A stretch of DNA of 17,961 bases from Gammaproteobacteria bacterium (GTDB lineage: Bacteria > Pseudomonadota > Gammaproteobacteria > Pseudomonadales > Pseudohongiellaceae): assembly GCA_016762995.1 (NCBI GenBank), contig JAESUT010000144.1, forward strand, positions 5,176-23,136, given 5' to 3'. Within the stretch, counting starts at the first letter, position 1, and every line of letters begins with the position of its first letter. The position numbers and the translations under genes were made by a program. Shown piece by piece: positions 1 through 8,178 of this stretch. The notes under the pieces were generated by a model. That model was not told where the DNA came from, made no database searches, and saw nothing but the letters and a program-made list of their open reading frames with translations.

Positions 1-636
1 AGCTTCAATGTAAAAGGCGGTCGCTGCGAGGCATGCCAGGGAGACGGCCTAGTAAAGGTCGAGATGCATTTTCTGCCCGATGTCTATGTGCCCTGCGAGG
101 TTTGCCACAGCAAGCGCTACAACCGGGAAACCCTAGAAGTGAAGTACAAGGGTAAGAATATCAACGAAGTATTAAATATGACCATCGAAGACGCACGCGT
201 GTTTTTCGATGCCGTGCCGGCCATAGCACGAAAACTTCAGACACTCATGGAGGTAGGCCTCTCCTACGTCTGTCTAGGACAGGCAGCGACCACACTCTCC
301 GGCGGTGAGGCGCAACGCGTCAAGCTTTCGCGAGAACTCTCCAAGCGAGACACCGGAAAGACCCTGTACATTCTCGACGAACCCACGACAGGGCTACATT
401 TCCAAGACATTCGGCAGCTGCTCAAGGTACTTCATCATCTTCGCGACGCGGGCAATACCATCGTCGTCATCGAACACAATCTAGACGTAGTCAAGACCGC
501 CGATTGGGTCGTCGACTTAGGCCCGGAAGGCGGCAGTGGTGGTGGCTATATCATCGCCGAGGGCACACCCGAAGACGTAGCAAATACAGAGAAGTCCTAT
601 ACCGGGCAATACCTTAAACAGACACTAAGCAAGTAA
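1..636 (+). CDS. uvrA: UvrABC excinuclease ATPase subunit UvrA, C-terminal part (5' truncated by window edge)
   Basis: Damage-recognition ATPase of nucleotide excision repair; acts in the cytoplasm as a dimer with UvrB. The reading frame is open from base 1, so only about the last 211 residues are present. Visible in order: a zinc-binding module with paired Cys (CEAC, then CEVC about 20 residues later) in the typical [16 protein letters not shown] context; the ABC signature [18 protein letters not shown]; Walker [14 protein letters not shown]; the switch histidine in [14 protein letters not shown]; and the conserved [11 protein letters not shown]. This is the second ABC module of UvrA. The match to gammaproteobacterial UvrA is close along the whole fragment, and the C-terminus ends at the usual place. 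The next gene starts 20 bases downstream on the same strand, so read-through transcription is possible. No LexA box can be judged because the 5' end lies outside the window. Confidence 0.97.
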   Translation, partial: SFNVKGGRCEACQGDGLVKVEMHFLPDVYVPCEVCHSKRYNRETLEVKYKGKNINEVLNMTIEDARVFFDAVPAIARKLQTLMEVGLSYVCLGQAATTLSGGEAQRVKLSRELSKRDTGKTLYILDEPTTGLHFQDIRQLLKVLHHLRDAGNTIVVIEHNLDVVKTADWVVDLGPEGGSGGGYIIAEGTPEDVANTEKSYTGQYLKQTLSK

Positions 637-656
637 AACTAAGGGCGGTTACCACG

Positions 657-3140
657 ATGTTTAAATCTGCAAAACCACTACGTTTCCCTGCATTCAACAC
701 ATTGCGAACTTGCACCCTCGGCAGCGGACTCCTGTTTGCGTTCCTTGCTTCAAACATCCATGCACAGCCGAGTGCGTCTTCCATTAATTTTGGCGATAAC
801 GCGAGCCCTTGGGCGAAAGATCAGGAATGCGACGATCCTCGCTTCGCCGGGAATGGCATGGCACCAACTCTGGACGAGACTGACCGCGGGCACGACGCAA
901 GCGATTGCAGGAATCTCTTTCTTGCTGGCTCCATTTACCTAGTAGACAGCAATTCCACATCTAACGTTGCAGGCATTAACTTCGGCGATAACAGCAGCAC
1001 CTGGGCAAATGATGGACAGTGTGACGATCCCCGTTTTGTCGGCGAAGGAGTAGCCACAACTCTGCTCGAAGATGACCGACTTCATGACGCCAATGACTGC
1101 CGTGAGCTATTCCTAGCGGGATCTATCAACCTTGCTGAAGGCAGTGCGCCTAGTAGTGATGGTGGCGTAGATTTTGGCGATAACAGCAGCACCTGGGCCT
1201 TTGACCGTCAGTGCGATGATCCACGTTTCGCTGGAAGTGACATGGCGGCTATGCTGTTAGACACGGACATGTTTCATGATGCCCAAGACTGCCGCGACCT
1301 ATTTGAAGCGGGCTCAATCCGCCTCTTATCCGGCTCCAGTGTTGTGCTTGGCGGACGCTTCGAGCGCGGCAACCTTCGCGCGGGGGACGACACCAGAGCA
1401 AACGGTAGTTATAGCGACAGCTATACCTTCATCGCTGACCGAGGTGATTCCACGATTGTCGATTTGCGCTCGGGCGAGTTCGATACATTTTTGACTGTCC
1501 GCTCCCCTAGTGGCGAAGAGTTCAGCAACGACGATTATGAAGAGAGCTTTGATCGCTCATTGGTTTCTATTCCTAGAACTGAGACTGGGGTATACGAAGT
1601 AATCGTGTCGAGTTATAGCGAATCCGAGAGTGGCGGCTACACACTGGAAATCACCACCGACGAAAGACCGCTGGAATCTCTTAATCAACAGATTAGCGGC
1701 GTATTAATCGATGAAGACGATACATTCACTGATGGCGAATATTATGACACCTATAATTTCGAAGGTCGGCCCGGCCAATCCGTAACACTCGATCTACGTT
1801 CGGATGAATTCGATACCTATTTGATCCTCAGACAACCAAATGGAGAAGCATTGACTAATGATGATGCCGACGGCTCGAATAGTCGAATCGAAGTTATTCT
1901 ATCCGAAGCGGGCAACTATGAAGTAGTCGTTAGCTCTTTTGCAGGCGGAGAAACCGGCGAATACCGGCTTAATATAGCGGAAATCACCGATCAATCGGAT
2001 GGTAGTAATTCGGAAGTCATTACGCCCAGCCTGCGCCTAGGTGACTCGATATCTGGAGATTTAGCTGACGGCGATCAAGCCGCTGAAAACGATGGATTTC
2101 AAGATAGCTTTTTCTTTACCGGCAATAGTGGAGACACGGTAGTAATCGACCTCACTGCCAATGATTTCGATACTGTACTCAGTCTACAGACACCTGCTGG
2201 CGCATTAATCGAGAACGATGACTATCAAGGCAGCATGGATCAATCACTAATACAGCTGACTCTACGAGAATCAGGTCGCTATCGCATTCTTGTATCATCC
2301 TACAGTAGCGGTGAGACTGGCGACTATCAGCTCAACGTTCGCCCCGCCGATGCGCTCAGTTCAGTTTCCACCACCGCCAATTCCGGGTCGAAAGTCTATG
2401 GCATATTCGCCGGAATAGCCGACTATCCCGGCACAGATAACGATCTCGATTTAACTGATCAGGACGCGATCCGAGCTCGCGATGCCCTGATAGCTGGTGC
2501 TGGAATGAATCCAGACAATGCTTATACACTGCTCAATGCCGACGCCACCGGGAGCAATTTCCGCGCAGCCCTGAATAGCATCAATGCCGACATAGGCGCC
2601 GACGATACCCTAGTGATTTTCTATTCTGGACACGGCGACAGAGTGCCACGAGCAGATGGCCCAAACAGCACCGATCCTGATGGTCTGGATGAAACCATCG
2701 AATTCTACGATGGCCCAATGTTGGATGATGAGTTAGCCGCCCTGCTGGACAACAGCAATGCCGGCACAATCTTATTGGTGATGGATTCCTGTTTTAGCGG
2801 TGGCTTCTCTAAGGATATTATTTCCCGACCGGGCCGCATGGGTCTGTTTTCCTCCGAAGAAGACGTAACCTCACAGGTGGCATTCAAGTTTCAGGCGGGG
2901 GGCTATCTCTCCGTCTTCTTTGACGAGGCAATACGAGAAGGTTTGGCAGATAGAGATGATAATGGCGAAGTGACAGCTATCGAACTAAGCCAGTATTTGC
3001 ACGGCCGCTATCGTTCCGACGTGAAGTCTTTGGGCACAACTAGTTATGTGCGCACTTCCGGACCGCAATCCGCCTACCAACACCTAGTTGTAGATCGCGG
3101 CGGCGTCGGGCCCTACAGCGTACTATTCAATAGAAACTGA
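657..3140 (+). CDS. Secreted caspase-like (C14) protein with N-terminal Cys repeats and three PPC domains
   Basis: An 827-residue exported protein. Residues 1-36 form a signal peptide (likely cut NIHA^QPS). Three near-copies of a 52-residue unit with two Cys each follow at 43-94, 107-158 and 171-222. Then come three PPC-like beta domains (about 227-335, 343-442, 457-562) sharing DxFDTxL and YxVxVSSYxxGExGxY signatures. The C14 caspase fold spans about 577-815, with catalytic His659 in FYSGHGD and Cys712 in MDSCFSGG. Residues 765-776 fit an EF-hand loop (Asp765, Asp767, Asn769, Gly770, Glu776), suggesting Ca2+ control, as known for several metacaspases. Family knowledge predicts a cysteine endopeptidase cutting after basic residues; export plus PPC domains suggests a periplasmic or extracellular role (inference). 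It starts 20 bases after uvrA with only a weak AGGG ribosome site. It converges on the M14 peptidase gene. The substrate is unknown. Confidence 0.9.
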   Translation: MFKSAKPLRFPAFNTLRTCTLGSGLLFAFLASNIHAQPSASSINFGDNASPWAKDQECDDPRFAGNGMAPTLDETDRGHDASDCRNLFLAGSIYLVDSNSTSNVAGINFGDNSSTWANDGQCDDPRFVGEGVATTLLEDDRLHDANDCRELFLAGSINLAEGSAPSSDGGVDFGDNSSTWAFDRQCDDPRFAGSDMAAMLLDTDMFHDAQDCRDLFEAGSIRLLSGSSVVLGGRFERGNLRAGDDTRANGSYSDSYTFIADRGDSTIVDLRSGEFDTFLTVRSPSGEEFSNDDYEESFDRSLVSIPRTETGVYEVIVSSYSESESGGYTLEITTDERPLESLNQQISGVLIDEDDTFTDGEYYDTYNFEGRPGQSVTLDLRSDEFDTYLILRQPNGEALTNDDADGSNSRIEVILSEAGNYEVVVSSFAGGETGEYRLNIAEITDQSDGSNSEVITPSLRLGDSISGDLADGDQAAENDGFQDSFFFTGNSGDTVVIDLTANDFDTVLSLQTPAGALIENDDYQGSMDQSLIQLTLRESGRYRILVSSYSSGETGDYQLNVRPADALSSVSTTANSGSKVYGIFAGIADYPGTDNDLDLTDQDAIRARDALIAGAGMNPDNAYTLLNADATGSNFRAALNSINADIGADDTLVIFYSGHGDRVPRADGPNSTDPDGLDETIEFYDGPMLDDELAALLDNSNAGTILLVMDSCFSGGFSKDIISRPGRMGLFSSEEDVTSQVAFKFQAGGYLSVFFDEAIREGLADRDDNGEVTAIELSQYLHGRYRSDVKSLGTTSYVRTSGPQSAYQHLVVDRGGVGPYSVLFNRN
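783..938 (+). repeat. Protein-level tandem repeat, unit 1
   Basis: First copy of the 52-residue unit of the caspase-like protein (residues 43-94). Pattern: NFGDN-S-W-x3-D-x-x-CDDPRF, then an acidic stretch, then HDAxDCRxLFxAGSIxL. Cys58 and Cys84 would form one disulfide per unit (inference). The period to the next unit is 64 residues (192 bases). Confidence 0.85.
975..1130 (+). repeat. Protein-level tandem repeat, unit 2
   Basis: Second copy (residues 107-158) with Cys122 and Cys148. At the DNA level the GGCGATAACAGCAGCACC stretch near its start is shared exactly with unit 3, which points to relatively recent duplication of units 2 and 3. Confidence 0.85.
1167..1322 (+). repeat. Protein-level tandem repeat, unit 3
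   Basis: Third copy (residues 171-222) with Cys186 and Cys212. It ends directly before the first PPC-like domain. Linkers between units are Ser/Gly/Asn rich and differ between copies. Confidence 0.85.
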
Positions 3141-3149
3141 AACGCCAAA

Positions 3150-4772
3150 CTATCTAAGCAAAACCTTAAACACGGGGTAGTCGACCGCACTCGTGTTTAA
3201 TAACTCTCGTTCCAGATAGTCATCGAACATATTCCAGTAGGCTAATCCGTCGTCAGACTCAGGTTCTAAAAGATAGAAAATTAAGTTCGCAAGCCGATTA
3301 TTCATAGCCACATAATAGTCGCCTGCAGAGAAGCCCTTGGTCTCAGGCTCGAAGGCACCTACTAACCGCGAGTTTCTGTGATTGTTCTGTACGAAGTTGT
3401 TCTTTTCTATCTCTGTAACCTTAAAACTCTCTCCAGTGAACTCCTGACCATGCCCTAGTCTGGCCACCTCAATTCCGTGCTGACCTAATTTCGCGGCAAG
3501 CAAGTCTAGTGCTGCTGGAAACACGTAGGCTACGGGCACTGTAGCCGATTTTACTGCCTCGAAGGCGTTGAAATTCTGCACCCCTTTAATCTCGACAATC
3601 TCCGAGCTGCGCACGAATTTCTGACTGCCATCAGTCGCGGCATAGGGAATATATTTGTAACTCAGCAGATCCAGCGGCTCTTCCAATGCCACCATTTCAA
3701 ATTGAACACCGTTCTGATAGCTGCCCGCGTTCTGCTCTATTTTCTCTACGACTCGCGCATCGGCCTGACGATTTATTTCTCGAATCTCGCCAGCATGCGT
3801 GCTCGTGTATTCGAGTATTTCATTGATGAAGGCATTCGCCGCGTGAACCCTCTTGTAGAACCGGTCGTGCGCAAACGTCTCGCTCAATATGGCCATTCGA
3901 TTTCTTAATCCCATATTGTTTGTTAGGTAGCGTGGAGCATGGTGATAGGTTCGTAGTTCAGTGGGCGGCCAATCTCGAAAATCGAAACCGCCATACCAAT
4001 TAAAGTCCAAATTGAACTTCTCTTTAACGGATTGCCGTATCGCAGGCAGCATGACGTCAACGGTGTAATCCGAAGGCGCAGGGTCTCCCGCCGTATGGTA
4101 AGAAGGCGCATAGGTAAGCGAATAACCATGCCAGGTGCCGTTGGTTGTGTGCATATCTACAAAAAGATCCGGATCCCAGCGCTGAATTACGTTCTCAAAC
4201 AGGGCCGCCGTCTCGATGGTGTCGATAATCATGCCGTCTCTGTTGAGATCGTAGCCATGGGCCGTGCGCTGCCCGGCAAGAAGTGGACTCATTTCTTGCG
4301 AGGGACGCGAGTCATCACTCATCTGATCATTGCCGTCAGCGTTGTAGACGGGCAAGAACAGAATTATCTGGCTTTCTAACAGATGCTGTTTGTCACCGTA
4401 AAGGATCTCTCGCATCGCGATCAGGCTAGCTTCCTTTCCCTCGACTTCTCCCCCGTGGATATTGCCTTGAATGTAGACCAGCAGTTTTCCTGAGTCTCTC
4501 GCGTCCTCAGGCGTCCTCACTGGCGGATCGGCTAGCACCAATAGCGGCACATTTTTGCCTTCCAAACTCGTTACCAGCGTTTCTCGATGTACTAATTCAC
4601 TGCTCGCCTGCAGCGCGTCAACTACCGACAACACTTCGGCAAAGGTAGAGGTGCGCTCAAAGTTACTCAATTCGGCGGCTGTAATCATCGCCTCTGAGAA
4701 ACCACTATCCTGAGCGCTGGCTGTGGCTTGGCAAGCCAGTGCGAATAAAAAGGCCAAAATAAGTTGTCTCAT
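3150..4772 (-). CDS. Secreted M14-family zinc carboxypeptidase
   Basis: A 540-residue exported metallopeptidase that would remove C-terminal residues from peptides or act on cell-wall peptides. A signal peptide covers residues 1-20 (TASA^QDS). The M14 zinc site is visible: His106 and Glu109 in NIHGGEVEGKE, and third ligand His208 in FVDMHTTNG. Asn177-Arg178 in YDLNRDG fits the substrate carboxylate site, and Glu298 in ILSETFAHDRF fits the catalytic glutamate. The C-terminal 200 residues are a less conserved domain; its function cannot be read. The start is supported by GGAAG six bases before ATG. The gene faces the caspase-like gene with 9 bp between stop codons and is divergent from the molybdoenzyme operon across a 341-bp spacer. 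The precise substrate is not predictable from sequence. Confidence 0.9.
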   Translation of the reverse strand: MRQLILAFLFALACQATASAQDSGFSEAMITAAELSNFERTSTFAEVLSVVDALQASSELVHRETLVTSLEGKNVPLLVLADPPVRTPEDARDSGKLLVYIQGNIHGGEVEGKEASLIAMREILYGDKQHLLESQIILFLPVYNADGNDQMSDDSRPSQEMSPLLAGQRTAHGYDLNRDGMIIDTIETAALFENVIQRWDPDLFVDMHTTNGTWHGYSLTYAPSYHTAGDPAPSDYTVDVMLPAIRQSVKEKFNLDFNWYGGFDFRDWPPTELRTYHHAPRYLTNNMGLRNRMAILSETFAHDRFYKRVHAANAFINEILEYTSTHAGEIREINRQADARVVEKIEQNAGSYQNGVQFEMVALEEPLDLLSYKYIPYAATDGSQKFVRSSEIVEIKGVQNFNAFEAVKSATVPVAYVFPAALDLLAAKLGQHGIEVARLGHGQEFTGESFKVTEIEKNNFVQNNHRNSRLVGAFEPETKGFSAGDYYVAMNNRLANLIFYLLEPESDDGLAYWNMFDDYLERELLNTSAVDYPVFKVLLR

Positions 4773-5113
4773 GTGTAACTTCCAAAAAATTGATGAGTGA
4801 ATCTAGCTGACTACCTAGACCCTAAGGCAGAGAATAAGCCACCAGAAAGCTAATCCAGCAATGTAGATATAGCAAGATCAATTCTACGGCTGTGCGATCA
4901 CCAATTCCGCAATCCGAATCGGCGCTATGCTGGCCGCGCGTCGATATTGTAACAGTGTGTGATTTTTATCGAGCAGTTGCTCGAAAGGTCCCGTGTTTAG
5001 GGCCTTTCCGGAGGATAGGGCCTTGGAGCTTGTTGCTTTTTGAGGCAAAAACTAATAGCCTCGACGGTAGATATAACCGTGGTAAATAGGCGTGCAAATT
5101 TTAACGGTTTAGC
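4773..5113. promoter_or_regulatory. Divergent intergenic spacer, 341 bp
   Basis: Lies between the M14 peptidase (-) and the molybdoenzyme operon (+) and should hold both promoters. No convincing gene is seen; a 65-codon frame at 4892-5089 lacks a ribosome site and any recognisable pattern. Visible elements are the repeat and hairpin cluster at 4984-5051 and a -10-like TATAAC at 5072-5077 without a good -35. No sure promoter can be named. Confidence 0.5.
4984..5051 (+). promoter_or_regulatory. Direct repeats and competing hairpins upstream of molybdoenzyme operon
   Basis: TAGGGCCTT occurs exactly twice, at 4998-5006 and 5016-5024, with an 18-bp period. AAAGGTCCC at 4984-4992 can pair with the first copy (GGGCCTTT, 5000-5007, one bulge, 7-base loop) or with most of the second copy. 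A further hairpin TTTTTG-AGG-CAAAAA lies at 5037-5051. This could be a tandem operator or a structured leader; the sequence alone does not decide. There is no T-tract after the first hairpin, so it is not a classical terminator. Confidence 0.35.
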
Positions 5114-5737
5114 ATGCATTCAAATACAACAAAAAACGGAGCAATGTCAGTGAATTCCAAACTAACACGCAGACGTTTTATCAAGGGAGTTATCTTCTCT
5201 GGTGCCGCCGTTACAACTGGCACGGGAATTTACCTCGCAGCGAATGCCCAATCTGGACAATCTACTGCCGAACGCTTGATAACACTCAACATTAACGGTC
5301 GCGAGAGGCGCGTTGATGTACTTCCAACGGAAACACTCGCCAACACCCTACGCTACAAGCTCAATATGACTGGCACCAAGATTGGTTGTAATCGCGGAGA
5401 ATGTGGCGCTTGTACCGTATTGATCAATGGTGTCCCCAACTACGCATGCTCAGTGTTAACGCACAATGTGAAGGGCAAGGAAGTCGTATCTATTGAGGGC
5501 ATCAAGGAAGCCGACGGCACATTGCATGCTGTGCAACAGGCATTCATCGCAGAGAACGCTCCCCAGTGTGGATTTTGCACGCCGGGTCAGGTGATGTCGG
5601 CAGTGGCCTTGCTCAACAGCAACCCACGCCCGACCAAACTAGAGGCCGCCGCAGCTATGTCAGGAAATCTCTGCCGCTGTGGAGCTTATGAACATTATCT
5701 TAATGGCGTGATGCGCGCCTCGGGGCAATTAGCATGA
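5114..5737 (+). CDS. Tat-exported [2Fe-2S] subunit of a molybdenum hydroxylase (PaoA/YagT-like)
   Basis: Small electron-transfer subunit of a xanthine dehydrogenase-family enzyme. It passes electrons from the Mo site to the FAD subunit. The N-terminus has a twin-arginine motif TRRRFIKG (residues 18-25), a hydrophobic stretch and an AxA site (likely cut ANA^QSG after 45), so the folded complex should be exported to the periplasm. First cluster: Cys92, 97, 100, 112 (CNRGECGAC...C), plant-ferredoxin type. Second cluster: Cys152, 155 (CGFC) and 187, 189 (CRC). Length after cleavage is about 160 residues, normal for the family. The start is uncertain: ATG 5114 has no clear ribosome site, and the in-frame ATG 5144 has GGAG only two bases away. 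Either start keeps the Tat motif. Its stop overlaps the next start (ATGA), so translation is probably coupled. Confidence 0.93.
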   Translation: MHSNTTKNGAMSVNSKLTRRRFIKGVIFSGAAVTTGTGIYLAANAQSGQSTAERLITLNINGRERRVDVLPTETLANTLRYKLNMTGTKIGCNRGECGACTVLINGVPNYACSVLTHNVKGKEVVSIEGIKEADGTLHAVQQAFIAENAPQCGFCTPGQVMSAVALLNSNPRPTKLEAAAAMSGNLCRCGAYEHYLNGVMRASGQLA

Positions 5738-8169
5738 GTACTCATATAGGTAAAGATTTCACACCACCAGATATAGCCGGCAAGGTAACTGGTGAGATTA
5801 AGTACGCCGAAGACTACAAGCGTGAAGGCATGGTCTTCGCCCGTTTGCTAACCAGCCCACTGCCAAGTGGCCGAGTAGTAAGCATAGACACATCCGAAGC
5901 ACTGCGAATGGACGGCGTTATCGGTGTTTTTACCGCAGACGACTTACCACCTGTGCCTCCCCCGGGAAATCCGTCACTGGCATCGGAATATGTAACTTAC
6001 GTCGGCCAGCCAATCCTTGCAGTAGCAGCGATTACTGAAGAGATTGCCGAGGCCGCCATCGACAAGATTCGTATCGACTTCGAACGCCGCGATTTCGTCA
6101 TAGACCCTCTTGAGAGCCTAAGCCCAGGCGGCAGCAATGCCTACCCAGAAGGAAATGTGCTCGTCAGGACACGGGAGGAAGGCCCAGAGGGCGCACCGAT
6201 CGTGGGTGCCGAGATTCGTGATATTAAGTGGCCGCAATCTGCAATCGACGCGATCAAGTCCGGCAGTGAGCCGGTAGGTGGCGAGTTCACAACCGAATGG
6301 GCTTTCGGCGACCTTGATGCTGGCTTCGCAGAAGCAGCAGAAATCATCGAGCAGCCATTCGTGACAATTGGTTACCCGCATCACTCTCTCGAAGCCAGAA
6401 CAAGTATGGCTTATTGGGAAAATGGCAAATGCTATTTCCACGGTTCCTCACAGAGCCAGAGTGCAAACAATGCCGGCCTTTCCCGCATGTTAGGCATCGA
6501 TTTGGCAGACTTGGTATTTATCAATGAAGCCACAGGTGGTGGATTTGGTTCCAAGATCGGTCCTTACCCAATCATGGCAATTACCGGCAACTTCGCCCGT
6601 GTTCTTAACCGTCCCGTACAACTGCGCTTCACGCGTGAGCAGGAGTTTTACATCGGCTCAGCGCGCTCCGGCATGCAAGGTTGGATCAAGATTGGCGTTA
6701 AAGAAAATGGCAAGGTATCTGCAGTCGACCTAGTTATCGTGAACGATGGCGGCGCCACCGGTGGCGGTAGCGGCAACTCATCGGCACAGCACGTCACCGT
6801 GGCTTATCAGCCTGAAAACATGCGTTATCGCGGCATTTCCGTTTATACCAATACAACACCTCGTGGCGCACAGCGCGGGCCGGGTCAGAATGAAATGGCA
6901 GCCGTACTCGCGCCAATGACTGACCGAGCGGCGGCGGCTGTGAATATGGATAGAGTCGCGTTCCGCAAGGTTAATGTACTCGACAGCAACGGTTTTCAAG
7001 GCGGCAGTCAGGGCCCAGTAACCAGCGCTTTCGTACGCGAAGCGCTAGACCAAGGCGCGCGCACTTTTGGTTGGGATGAGAAGCTCGCCCTACCCAAGGT
7101 GAATGGCAGCAAGGTTCGTGGCATAGGCGTTGGCATCGGTTATCACGGTGCAGGCGGCAGAGGCTATGACGGGCTCCTTCGCATCGCACCAGACGGCAGA
7201 CTATTTATCCACAGTGGCGTCGGCAACTTGGGAACGTATTCCTATGTCGGTACCTGCCGGGCTGCAGCCGAGGCGCTTCAAGTGCCTTGGGACCGTTGCG
7301 AGATAGTGCACGGAAGATCGGACAAGCATCTACCTCACAGTTCTGGTCAGGGTGGCTCTAACACCATCTTCACCCACACTCGAACTAACTGGGTAGCGGC
7401 ACAGGACGCGATCACCAAGCTTAAAGAAATCGCAGCTAACGATCTCGGTGGCTCAGCGGATGACTATGTGATCGGTGACGAACGCGTATATCAAAGCAGT
7501 GATCCCAGCATCGGATTAACCTATGCACAGGCTGCACAACGAGCGATGGAGCTTGGCGGAAAATATAGCGGGCAGGAATATCCTGACGATATCAATCCAT
7601 TGACTCAGTTGGCTGTTCAAGGCCTCGCTGGTAGCGGATTAATCGGAGTCGCTAAAGACAATATTCCGGGTCAAGGTCAACCGCCTGGCGTCGTTGTCGG
7701 TTTTTGCGAAATCGAATTAGACAAGGACACCGGCAAGTTCGAAATCTTGGACTACACTGCGATCGCCGACTGCGGCACCGTGGTTCATCCCAAGAACTTC
7801 GACAATGCCATGCGCGGCGGCGCCGTGTGGGGTGTAGGACTAGCCGCTCTAGAGCGCCATGTCTACGACCCACAAAATGGACTGCCAGCCAATACTGGCT
7901 TGTACCAAAACAAACCACCTACGTATTTAGATGTGAATACGAATACGAAGATGGGCGGCGTGAACATCCCTGACCCTCAGAATCCAACTGGAGGACGAGG
8001 TATCGGTGAGCCAACGCAGGGTGCATCTGCAGCAGCATTGGCAAGCGCCATATCCGACGCCTTGGACGGCCACCTGTTTAACACAGCGCCGACCACGACG
8101 GATATGATCGTTAATCACTTGGCTGGTAACACGTACAGCACCAAGTCCCTTAAAACTAACACTTTCTAG
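5734..8169 (+). CDS. Molybdopterin-binding catalytic subunit of a molybdenum hydroxylase (PaoC/YagR-like)
   Basis: Large subunit (811 residues) carrying the Mo-pterin cofactor; it hydroxylates an aldehyde or N-heterocycle with water as oxygen donor. The N-terminal a/b hammerhead region (residues 10-120, AGKVTGEIKYAEDY, GQPILAVAA) precedes the Mo domains. The GGGFGSK loop (268-274), the RGAQRGPGQNE segment (377-387) and Glu759 in GRGIGEPTQG match the cofactor loops and catalytic glutamate of the family. Residues about 144-183 form a long segment before the GDLDAGFAEA stretch. There is no signal peptide; as in PaoABC it would be exported together with the Tat-bearing small subunit (family knowledge). 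GGGG lies eight bases before the ATG. The substrate cannot be named: related enzymes oxidise aromatic aldehydes, purines or isoquinoline. The order here is FeS-Mo-FAD, unlike paoA-paoB-paoC (FeS-FAD-Mo). No XdhC/PaoD-type maturation factor is in the window. Confidence 0.92.
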   Translation: MSTHIGKDFTPPDIAGKVTGEIKYAEDYKREGMVFARLLTSPLPSGRVVSIDTSEALRMDGVIGVFTADDLPPVPPPGNPSLASEYVTYVGQPILAVAAITEEIAEAAIDKIRIDFERRDFVIDPLESLSPGGSNAYPEGNVLVRTREEGPEGAPIVGAEIRDIKWPQSAIDAIKSGSEPVGGEFTTEWAFGDLDAGFAEAAEIIEQPFVTIGYPHHSLEARTSMAYWENGKCYFHGSSQSQSANNAGLSRMLGIDLADLVFINEATGGGFGSKIGPYPIMAITGNFARVLNRPVQLRFTREQEFYIGSARSGMQGWIKIGVKENGKVSAVDLVIVNDGGATGGGSGNSSAQHVTVAYQPENMRYRGISVYTNTTPRGAQRGPGQNEMAAVLAPMTDRAAAAVNMDRVAFRKVNVLDSNGFQGGSQGPVTSAFVREALDQGARTFGWDEKLALPKVNGSKVRGIGVGIGYHGAGGRGYDGLLRIAPDGRLFIHSGVGNLGTYSYVGTCRAAAEALQVPWDRCEIVHGRSDKHLPHSSGQGGSNTIFTHTRTNWVAAQDAITKLKEIAANDLGGSADDYVIGDERVYQSSDPSIGLTYAQAAQRAMELGGKYSGQEYPDDINPLTQLAVQGLAGSGLIGVAKDNIPGQGQPPGVVVGFCEIELDKDTGKFEILDYTAIADCGTVVHPKNFDNAMRGGAVWGVGLAALERHVYDPQNGLPANTGLYQNKPPTYLDVNTNTKMGGVNIPDPQNPTGGRGIGEPTQGASAAALASAISDALDGHLFNTAPTTTDMIVNHLAGNTYSTKSLKTNTF

Positions 8170-8178
8170 AGGTTATCT

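Noticed and set aside
4032..4379. 115-codon + strand frame inside the M14 peptidase gene
   Set aside because: Antisense shadow with Arg-rich composition; the M14 zinc motifs fix the coding strand.
4984..5007. Hairpin as an intrinsic terminator
   Set aside because: No T-tract follows; the next bases are C and G rich.
4892..5089. 65-codon + strand frame in the divergent spacer
   Set aside because: No ribosome site, no recognisable pattern, and it overlaps the repeat and hairpin cluster.
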